From Candidatus Pacearchaeota archaeon (GTDB lineage Archaea > Nanoarchaeota > Nanoarchaeia > Pacearchaeales > GW2011-AR1): a stretch of 64,000 nt of DNA. The notes under the pieces are model-generated. The model saw only the letters and a list, made by a program, of their open reading frames with translations, was not told the DNA's origin and did no database searches. The position numbers and the translations under genes were made by a program. The DNA lies in the NCBI GenBank assembly GCA_002690445.1, contig NZER01000008.1, forward strand, positions 19,490 through 83,489, in the 5' to 3' direction. Positions 16,376 through 25,600 of the stretch are shown piece after piece (positions within the stretch are counted from its first letter, which is position 1; the number at the start of each line of letters is the position of its first letter).

Positions 16376-17039
16376 AAACCATTATTTTACACAGGTTCAT
16401 GAAGATGCCATTGTAAGATACGCCATTACTACGTGTAAAAAAGAACGCACCGACTTGTATATCAAATGGATACAGCCGGCATTTAACGAAATGGTGGATA
16501 AAATAGTTTTTACATATAAATTCACCAATTTACCAAATATTGATTATCTGAGAGACGAATGTAAAATTTGGCTAATGACGATATTGGACAAGTACGATCA
16601 AAGCAAGGGATCTAAAGCCTTTTCCTACTTCTCAGTCATAACCAAGAACTGGTTTATCCATAAAGTAAAAAAGCAACAGAAGCGCCAACGCAGAGAAATC
16701 GACTATGATAACATAGCAAAAAAATATGAAGAACAATATCTTTCCACTGATGAATCTTATCTTACCGAACGAGAAGAGGAAGAGTTTTGGAAATCATTTT
16801 ATAGTGAATTAGAATCGTGGGACATGTCCCAAATGAAGGAAAACGATTTAAGAGTTTATAAGGCTATCAATATTCTATTTGAATCCAAAGAGGATATTGA
16901 AATTTTTAACAAGAAAGCTATTTACCTATACCTTCGAGAGATCACCGGTTTGAATACCAAACAAATAGTGAATTCGTTGAAGAAATTTAGAAAGAAATAC
17001 TCAGCATTTAAAGCTAATTGGGAGAGTGGCGACTTGTGA
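16323..17039 (+). CDS. 55: T4 gp55-like late transcription sigma factor
   Basis: 238 aa, very basic and charged. The region SKAFSYFSVITKNWFIHKVK with the following KKQQKRQRREIDYD (about residues 97-130) is the sigma region-2-like core shared with T4 gp55 (Y..A.ITQ..F..RIKKERKE), which recruits host RNA polymerase to late promoters. Upstream RDECKIWLMTILDKYDQSKG matches the helix that precedes region 2. The C-terminal 100 residues form another helical domain longer than in T4 gp55. ATG 16323 lies inside the preceding gene; ATG 16329 is an alternative. Ends in a GTGA overlap with the next gene. It probably drives expression of the virion genes downstream. Confidence 0.75.
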   Translation: MIMKKIPPKKAKVTKRRKNHYFTQVHEDAIVRYAITTCKKERTDLYIKWIQPAFNEMVDKIVFTYKFTNLPNIDYLRDECKIWLMTILDKYDQSKGSKAFSYFSVITKNWFIHKVKKQQKRQRREIDYDNIAKKYEEQYLSTDESYLTEREEEEFWKSFYSELESWDMSQMKENDLRVYKAINILFESKEDIEIFNKKAIYLYLREITGLNTKQIVNSLKKFRKKYSAFKANWESGDL

Positions 17040-17338
17040 ACAAAAATGATTTAGATTCACTCATGACAGAAGCATTGGAAAACGTGCGCAATGATCGTAA
17101 AATTGCGCGCGAATTTTTAAATGAGATCGCAAACCAGATTGCCAACGATGCCGAACAAAACCAAAGACTAAGCCCGGTCGCTGCCAAACATATCGAAACG
17201 ATGCAGCGATCAAATGAACAGCTTGTAAAAATTATTAACTTGAAACAGAAGGGAAGCGAAGGTTCCATAGAATTATCGGAAGATGATAAATCTAGCTTGT
17301 TTGATTTAATTCAAGGAGATGCCGAGCATGGCGCTTAG
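17036..17338 (+). CDS. small helical protein, unknown
   Basis: 100 aa, predicted almost entirely alpha-helical with a LSPVAAKHIETMQRSNEQLVKI segment and an acidic C terminus. No motif recognised. GTG 17036 in a GTGA overlap is preferred over a longer frame starting at 17018, because the same coupling is used throughout the cluster. Overlaps the next gene by 11 nt. It could be an assembly chaperone for the adjacent hub protein, by position only. Confidence 0.5.
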   Translation: MNKNDLDSLMTEALENVRNDRKIAREFLNEIANQIANDAEQNQRLSPVAAKHIETMQRSNEQLVKIINLKQKGSEGSIELSEDDKSSLFDLIQGDAEHGA

Positions 17339-18596
17339 GAACTTTTTAGATTGGAGCGATTTTGCCTTAGAAGAACAAGCTCTTAGTCTTTTTAAAGAAT
17401 CAGTAAGAGACTCTTTAAAGTTTGATTTTTATGGTGAGCGTGACACCTTTAAGGCAATTGCACTAACAAACTCACAACAACTGACCAATGTAGAAGCCAT
17501 TGGGTTGGGAGCCGCCTCGAAAGCTGGCGAACTCGGCAAAGTAAAAAAATATAAATTTAAGGCTAGAGTAATTGATCCAAACTCCCCACACATGTTTTTG
17601 CCAGATCCTTGCGATCTGGCTGCTGCCGGAGATGTGCCCGCCGCTGTTTCCGCCATCCAACAACATACCGATATTATTCAAATTGATGCAACACTATCCA
17701 AACAGCGCGTCCAACGAGGAGATATTGTAGAGATTCAACTAAACAAAAATGTATTTTGCTATGACTTACAAGTAGGTTTATTTAGCAAACTCCTTGCCAG
17801 AGACACAAACGTAAGTAGTCTTCTTAGGTCAATCGGCTGTACAGCGGGACTTCCAAATTCTTTTGGAGACATGGCAGCCGCGAGAAACCCAATAAAAGTT
17901 GTGTCAGATCTGTCAACCCTGAGCACGGGCGGTGGTCCCCCTATCAAGGCATTGAAGACCGACGACGGTGGTGTCGCTAAAATTAACCCCGGACTCGGAC
18001 TCTGGTTATCACAGCTATCTAACTTCCTCGGTAATCACAAGGAAGCTGATGATAAGACATTGAAAATTCCTATCCTTAATATAGGATCGGGACAGCGATC
18101 TTCTCGTGAACAGGGTCTGATTATGAAGAAGTATGTTTGGGGAGCCGCCGGCGGAAAAGATGGCGAAGGAAGAAAAATGATAAATGACACATACGGCTAC
18201 CCGGCTGCCTGGATGGACCCACTCATTAGCCTGTTTGAAACCGACGCCGGCGACCAAGCGATTGAAGACTATATCGTAGAAATGCAGAAATCTGGAATGT
18301 TGCTCAAAGGGCACTGCAGCGGAAGAGGAGTAGACATTATGACCGGTCATTTATCACTCGATCAGATAAAGATTCTTATGCAGCAAGCCGAAGCCGTCAA
18401 CAACTCCTATTCCGGCGGCGGAGGTTCTTGTATGGAGCCTTCGGGTCCCAAATACTGGAAGAACCATTGCAGCTCATCGAGACTAAAACCTGTCCAGACC
18501 CGACCGTCAGGCGGATTCCCCAACGAGCACCTACACATTCAGATCCCCAGTGATCCAAGTTTCCCTCCCGTTATAATACCGGGGGTAAATGATTAA
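17328..18596 (+). CDS. baseplate/tail hub-like protein with C-terminal M15-type peptidase signature
   Basis: 422 aa. ATG 17328 has AAGGAG 9 nt upstream. The N-terminal half has a beta-rich stretch (IIQIDATLSKQRVQRGDIVEI) reminiscent of OB folds in spike/hub proteins, though not firm. The C terminus carries KGHCSGRGVDIM (H329, D336) and NEHLHIQIP (E400, H401, H403), matching the SxHxxGxAxD and ExxH/HxH zinc-ligand pattern of M15-type D,D-peptidases at the usual spacing. A peptidoglycan-cutting enzyme fused to a tail protein would help penetration. The Cys at 330 and the replacement of Ser and Ala in the first motif are departures from the standard pattern. First of the tail genes. Confidence 0.6.
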   Translation: MALRNFLDWSDFALEEQALSLFKESVRDSLKFDFYGERDTFKAIALTNSQQLTNVEAIGLGAASKAGELGKVKKYKFKARVIDPNSPHMFLPDPCDLAAAGDVPAAVSAIQQHTDIIQIDATLSKQRVQRGDIVEIQLNKNVFCYDLQVGLFSKLLARDTNVSSLLRSIGCTAGLPNSFGDMAAARNPIKVVSDLSTLSTGGGPPIKALKTDDGGVAKINPGLGLWLSQLSNFLGNHKEADDKTLKIPILNIGSGQRSSREQGLIMKKYVWGAAGGKDGEGRKMINDTYGYPAAWMDPLISLFETDAGDQAIEDYIVEMQKSGMLLKGHCSGRGVDIMTGHLSLDQIKILMQQAEAVNNSYSGGGGSCMEPSGPKYWKNHCSSSRLKPVQTRPSGGFPNEHLHIQIPSDPSFPPVIIPGVND

Positions 18597-18664
18597 TAAA
18601 TCATACTGAGTTATTCACAAAAAATATGTTTTTTTGATACTTATTAAAGAAAAGAGAAGTTTTT

Positions 18665-19690
18665 ATGTCTATATTTGGCGAGACTAAGCCCGCCTATACT
18701 AATCCCGATTGCGATCCTGAAGATCCCGAGTCAGATTGCAGCGACCTTAATTCGCGGATGTCGGGTCCAGGCGAGCCCATCAATGCGGTCCCCACAAACA
18801 GTGGTGTCTTTCATACCATGGTTCCTATGAAGAATTTGTTGTTTAAGATGGCACCAAATTCGTCTGTTATAGAACACATGGGGTCTTATATTACCTTTGG
18901 GACTGATCGCCCAGGCGTGATTGGCAGTGGTACTGGTGGACAGGGATACGCGGACAGCGCCACAATCGATATAGTAGTCGGACGAGGCGCCTCTGCACGC
19001 GCAGGAAAAGGTTTAAAAAAGGATACACTCGCACAGCCGATGTTTTCAGCGGACGCAGCCCGTATTTATGTAAGCCAAATGACCAATTTGGATAAAAACT
19101 TTGGGATTGCTGCCGGCGTGCCAGGTTCCTTGCCGTCCAAGCCTGTTCAGGGCGCTGGCATTGGCATCAAAGCCGATGATGTGCGCCTAATTGCTAGAAA
19201 TAGCATGAAAATAATTAGCGGTCGCGGGTCAGGATTCACCGGCACAGGGACAACATTTGGAGAGCCCAACTCCAAAGGCGGCAAAAGCCAAGGAGCCCCA
19301 ACCATTCAATTGATAGCGGGAAACTATAGTGACTCCAAATTGTTATACGGCGGACTCAAAAATCCACTTGAAGAGGTTGCTTATCTACAGCCAGCCATCA
19401 AGGGGCACAATATGATAGCAGCCCTTAAAGAGATGAATACCAATATTCAAAAGGTATGGTCAGCCGTTTATAATATGGCACTAATTCAAGCTGGGTATAA
19501 TGGAGTGCTAGCAGTCGATCCGTACCGCCCATCAGTCCCCACAGCATTCGTCCCTGCAGGATTGGGTACCGCAACCTTCGTAATGGCAAATTTGTGGGCT
19601 ACCCGTATACGTATAAGAATGTGGGAGCAATATTATTTAGAACACCACGGGTATCGTTATATCGCAAGCCCGAACATATGGTTAACATAG
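18665..19690 (+). CDS. probable baseplate or tail-spike structural protein
   Basis: 341 aa. Central region (about residues 165-200) reads GIGIKADDVRLIARNSMKII, like a repetitive trimeric beta-helix/spike or OB-linked needle segment; the C-terminal third is helical (GHNMIAALKEMNTNIQKVWSAV) and ends RMWEQYYLEHHGYRYIASPN. N terminus is acidic with a few Cys (PDCDPEDPESDC). No enzyme motif. A 68-nt gap before it contains only weak signals (see promoter note under findings). It lies between the peptidase-bearing hub and the 2462-aa protein, so a spike or hub partner is likely. Confidence 0.6.
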   Translation: MSIFGETKPAYTNPDCDPEDPESDCSDLNSRMSGPGEPINAVPTNSGVFHTMVPMKNLLFKMAPNSSVIEHMGSYITFGTDRPGVIGSGTGGQGYADSATIDIVVGRGASARAGKGLKKDTLAQPMFSADAARIYVSQMTNLDKNFGIAAGVPGSLPSKPVQGAGIGIKADDVRLIARNSMKIISGRGSGFTGTGTTFGEPNSKGGKSQGAPTIQLIAGNYSDSKLLYGGLKNPLEEVAYLQPAIKGHNMIAALKEMNTNIQKVWSAVYNMALIQAGYNGVLAVDPYRPSVPTAFVPAGLGTATFVMANLWATRIRIRMWEQYYLEHHGYRYIASPNIWLT

Positions 19691-19699
19691 GATTTATTT

Positions 19700-22600
19700 A
19701 TGGCAGAATCAAAATTTTTAAAATTTCAAGACATTGATAGTGACGGACTAATTGATGTTTGTGATGACGAGATTATATCCAAGCCAGTACCGTGTAAAGG
19801 TCCGTGCATTCCCAACCCCACTGCAATTGTTCCAGACTGGAAAACCTTTAAGGTTTTCGAACCACAACTTAATCAAAAAAAGTGCCACTTTCAAGCAACA
19901 AAGGTTACACCTCACACTACCACCGCCCCAGCCGAGGTTTTAGCGTCGGGAGATGACGCGGCAATTGATGAGGCACTCAGAGAGAGATTTGAAGAGTATG
20001 TTGGCGAAGCGATTGAAAATCTTCTTCTTTTTGCCGGGAAAGAAGATAGTGACGATACACGGAGTACTGTATATGAATCTATTGAGTATGATAAATATGA
20101 TTTAGAACCGCGCCCGCATTCTCGATTAAAATTACTTTATTCGGTCCCATTTGATGTTATTTACGAATTGCCCGCCGCGCAAGAAGATACCGAAGAGGAT
20201 CCACCGGAACCCGAGGAAATTACCGTAGAATTTGATACAGCTCACCTAGGCGCGCAAATGATTCGCGTACGCAAGGGATTAGATTTGTATGGGCGCTACC
20301 TGACCATGTATCGACAGTTAGGGGAAGGATCGATTTACTTCGTCGATGATCAATTACGCCGCAGCGGTGAACGTACATCCTACACTGAAAGCGGAACCGA
20401 AACCGGCGGCGCCGCAGCCGAAACTCATGGGTCACGCGGCGAAGGCACCGGTGGCGACACGAATAGTCGGGTGAGGGGTACTGTTTTCAACTTGCAAGAT
20501 TATGGTGATACTGCCCTTTTTGATCTTAAAGAGTTGGGGCGCCTTATGATTCAATTAGAAGCCTTTCTCCAACTCCGAGGTTTCCAAATTCCTGGCGTTG
20601 GGACTATTGGACAGGCATTTACCGGTTTGTTTGATCAGACAGTCGTACGACTAATATGCACATTTAAAGACTACGAACTTAGAAGAATGAAGATTTACAC
20701 ACGAGAGTGTGGTGAAAAGCCGTTTTACCTGAACAAAAGCTCAGTTAGACCGCTCGCCAAACAAGGAGTGTGGAAGGATCCAACTGCAGTTGCTTATTTT
20801 GCCCGGGTGGCAGCAATGGATGCCGAGTTAAGTGCCAGAGCCGCTACTCCGTGGCACGAATTTATAGTGAAATATACGTACCCCGAAGTTTATACCGACA
20901 TTACTGATGGAAATGTGAAAGGGGAGACGGTAGGAGATTGTCTAGCAGATGCTTTAGATGAAGAAATACGAGATCTAGGACAGGACATTTTGGATGGCGT
21001 TTTTAGTCTGGGAGACGCTATCGCATATAAATGGAGAAAATCACTTTGCAAAACTGATATAGAAGAGTCTCGGAAAGATGATGAGATAATGGGGATTAGC
21101 GTTGATGCGATCAGCGACGCCAACCTAGGTGAAATTATGGGCATGGCCCAGATGCAAGCATTCCAACAATTAGATAAAGATGATCAAATATATCTGCAAA
21201 TATGCGTTATGATGATGGTCTCGAAGACCAAGTTCGGTCCAGCCGTCAGCATGATGGGAAAACTATTTGAGTTTGGATTCCAAAGAATTAAAGTGTGCGG
21301 CTTGTTTGATTTTATGAACACTGCTATGAAATGCCTAATGGGCGGCATGACCTTTGATGAAATGATGAGCGCTGCCGTTAAAGCTGCGCTTAAGTCAATG
21401 AACGTTGAAAATTTTGGTTCCCTTTTCCAAAATCTTCCGCTGGACGCTCAGAACCGCATTGACGCGAAAGTCAAAGAACGCCTTGCTAACGGAGATCTTC
21501 TTGGAGATAGCGACGGCATCGGTCAGAACTTCTTCGGTAAGTCAGAAACTCCCGGCGCCGCAGCCGTTGCCGGAGCAAAGGGCGCTGTCGGTGCCCTTTA
21601 CGAAGGCGTTGTTTCCCCAGCTAAAGCAGTCGTTTGGATTGGTACGGGAGAATATCGCATTTGGGAGTCTTCCGAGATCCTCAAAGCGACCGAGGAATGG
21701 ACGCGCTCGGGAGGTTCCACTGGTCCCGGTGAAACGATGGGGGGAGGCGCAGGGTACAGCCCGCCAAACCCAAACGCCTACGAACGCACTGTAATGTCTC
21801 AATTGGATGGTGGTGCCGGCGCCCAAGGACAAGAAGATATACCATCAGCCGATATTATGCAACTGTGGGCCCAGGAAACAATAAAATTCTATGGCGATAA
21901 TCTTATGGCATTGGTTGACGAGCTTAACAAAATGCCGGGAGCAGAAATTATTAGTGCTATTATCACTATGATGGACTGCCCGCAGCCCCCTCTCTTTAAT
22001 CCCAGTATTTATGATTTTATTAAATCATTAGGGCTTCCCTTCTGTCGAAACATGACTGAAATCAGGCTCCCCCGTCTAGAGAATCCTTTGCAATATTTTC
22101 CAGACTTTGCAGACTGGCAGGAAAACCTCTGGGATATTATTACCTTTACTTTCAAAGCCATAGTGGCAATAGTTATCATTAACTTGATGGTGAAGGTGTG
22201 TGAAATAATTGGAAATGCGCTGTGCGGAGCGTTGGAGAAAACAGGCAAAATTGCTGCTGCAGTCCCTGCAGCCATGGCGGGTTCCACCACGATGTCTAAA
22301 GTTATTCGCGAAGCATTCTGTGGTCCGGATGCAGACGAAGAAAAGATAGAAGATACAATTTTAGCATTAATGGCTCAGATGGGTATGGGCGCCGACGCAT
22401 ATGCCAATCCCGACAACACTCTCCAATTCGGCATGGACTTGTCGGCTGGTGTGACCCAAAGGGAGTTTGCCGAAGCCTTCCTAGGAAATGCAGGACCTGA
22501 ATTTCTAGAGATTGCGGATCAGTTGATCGAATATGAATACCCACAGTTTAGAGCCTCAATGCCCAACAAGCGCGCAATTAAAAGACTCGTGGGAAACATT

Positions 22601-25600
22601 GGTGTGATGGCACCTCTAGAATACCGCCAGCACCTAAGAGACATGGTAGCTGCTTCCCCGGATAACGAATTAATTCCCGCCAATCCAAGCATGTGCTCGA
22701 ATGAAGAACAAATAGAAGCATTTAAGAATTTACGATGCACCGTTTTGGAAGGGCGCGCCAGCCCTGAACAATGCCACAAAATGTTTTGTGACCTCAGAGA
22801 AGATATGTTAACCGACCTAGAAGACTTAAGTGATATTATACAAGGAGGTATTGGTCCGTACGTTGCTAGCCAGTTGCCGCCGCTGGTATCGGAACCAGGC
22901 TGCGACGATGGAATGATACCCTACGAGGGACCGGCACAAGTTGCCGCAAATTCTCAGAATACGCAGGCGAATTTCGAAATTTTGCGCGTTGAATATGCCA
23001 AGGATATGATGGGTAACGGCGGATTGTTTGCGGGCGACGATGACTGGGGTTTTATCAATATGGTAATGTCAGATACTCACGGTAACCCTCTCACTGCCCA
23101 TTGGAGAAAGGCATTCAATATGAAGAAATATGTCAACTTTGCCACCAACCTTCCCAACGGCGGAGAGGCATCCACCGGATTTTGGTCGTTTATGCAGGGC
23201 AATGCTGGTTTTTCTAGTCAAGTGGGACAATTCCCTTATTATGTGGGAGAGTGGCTTAAGAGACAATTTTTGAATGCTGGACTTAAATCAAATTCGTTTG
23301 GCGACATCTCGCGCAGCGATTATGTCATCAAACCTGGCTATGCCAAGCTCAGCGGCGGCGGAAACGATCTCCACGAGCACTTTGAGTTTGTGACCCGCAA
23401 TGAGGCAACTCCAGCAGTGAAAGGCTCCATATCGTTTGCAGATTTAGATTTTAATCCGATAATGGGAACCGGCATCGACTTATTGAAGATACCAGATTTT
23501 GGATATAATACCACCTTGGGTATCAAGATGCCCGACTCTGGTTTTGGCTCCTTCGAGTCGGATGATAACAAAGTCGTCATTACCCGAGAGCTTCGCAAAG
23601 GAAACCCTTCGGGACCCCAACAAGGAAATTGGGATCTAGATGGTGCGGATATATGCTTGAACTTTAAGGATAATGCCGCCGGCATGCGGAAGGGTTTTAT
23701 AGGCAGCAATGAAGGATTCGTAGAAAAAGGCACGTGGGACCTCGGTAGCCAGTGGGGATGGGGATTTGATCAGCAATGTTATTTTTCTGATATTATAGAA
23801 GACAGCAACGGTGTCGTTCGAAATCGTTTTGACGACAACATAAGAGTTCAAATTATCGAAAAAATGAATTTGGATTCAACCGGACCAAATCCAATGGCAG
23901 ATCAGGTGGGGGAAGAAATGAAAAAGGCAGAACCTGTGGACTTGCCCGGATGGATTGAAAACATTCCAGTTGTTGGCTGGGCACTTCAAGCATTGCTTAA
24001 CCTTGTTCTCTTTATGGTCCCTCGCGCACAACGCGATAATCTGAATGCAGGAATGACAGGGGGCTCAGTAGGAAATAAGTTCGTTCGAAGCCGCGAATTT
24101 GAATTTTTGGCAGTTGATGATTCATTAGATGCGTTTAAATCGCCCCCTCTTGAAAAACCATCAATCGTTAATGAAAATACCAAAGCGGGTCTTATAGGCG
24201 CCAATTCGGCCGCTCCCGGGGCAGGTCTGAATTTGGCGGACTTTCCGCAGTTCGCACAAAGTATGAGCGTACTGCAAGATTATGTCCCGCAAGTTTATTT
24301 ATTGGCGGATTTTTTAGGAACGACTGCTGATAGCGCGCTTAAGGACGAATACGACTCAGTTATGCAAAACATTTTCGAACACTTTGCATATGAAATTGGC
24401 GCCAACGAAAGCGGCTGGAAATATGGTGCCGACTATGACTATCTGACCCAGACGGATATTGATTATCTTGATCCATCTGGTGCACCCTACGATCATCAAA
24501 ATCGAGAAATGATCTTGGGAATAAGCAGAGATCAATTTAATGCTAAACGAGACGGACGTGAAGGCACCGAGCGCGCGATCTATTTGGATCCCGCTACATT
24601 TGGAGGTACCTATTGCAACCCTGCTCTTTATATTAAGCCGACAAAGTATGACGGATGGATGGGATTTATTCAAGTATTCTTCCCTGAATATACTCCTTGT
24701 AAGCCTCACAACACCGACCTGATTGATTTTGATGAAGTGCAGGAGTTTGTAGACAAGCATTACTCCACCATTCCAGAAGACCCGCGTTTAAGCTACGATC
24801 CGGAATGCGTACGCGAAGTGCCGTTTAAAAGAATTATGGACAGAGCCGCGCGAGTAAATATGTACGCACTAGTGATGGCTTCGATTAGAATTTATGCTAG
24901 TACCCACTTTTTCAAAGCTATGGGAACGTTCTCGAAGATTATGCCTAAATTCCCAGACAATTTTAGTAGCATCTATTCTGCATATATTTTAGAACGAATG
25001 GAGGAGGACTTTAAAGATGTGCAAGCTCCGTTTTGGGAATCTCTTAACCCCTTCAAAGATGATGAATTCTGGTACGGCTTTTTAGAGCAGTCAGTGGAGT
25101 GCTATGACTTTCTCGTAGAGGCTGGCGAAATGCCACAACCGACCCCCGGAGGAGCCCTGCAGTCAGCATTTGACAAGATCAATGATCTCCAAACCGATTA
25201 TGCCTTCCCCGACAGACTAAGCAAAAATAGAACGTTTACCAATAGTGATGGGGACAAAACCACACGCAAAGAAGCCGGCTTGAGAGAGGCGAAGATGACT
25301 CGCGATGCCGGTTTGCTACAGACACTTAAGGGCTTCCGCGGCGACAAAAACCTCGAAGCAGTACAATCAGTTGAAGAACACGCCAAACTTATTTTACAAC
25401 AAATTATTAACCGTGAACTCACCCACATGGGCGAAAAGATGGTTAAAAATATGCGGTCTCGTGGATTCAATCCCACTATCTTCGACTTAGATTATTGGAT
25501 TTTTGAAAACAAGTGCGCAGATAGCGAGGTAGTATTCGCTGGACCCGAGGTGGTAGAAGTTCCTGTGGGTCTCCCCACCGAGAACGCGCCCGATCCCAAA

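Noticed and set aside
21405..21794. 129-aa + strand frame within the 2462-aa gene
   Set aside because: Different frame, no RBS and no motif; the long frame continues through it without interruption.
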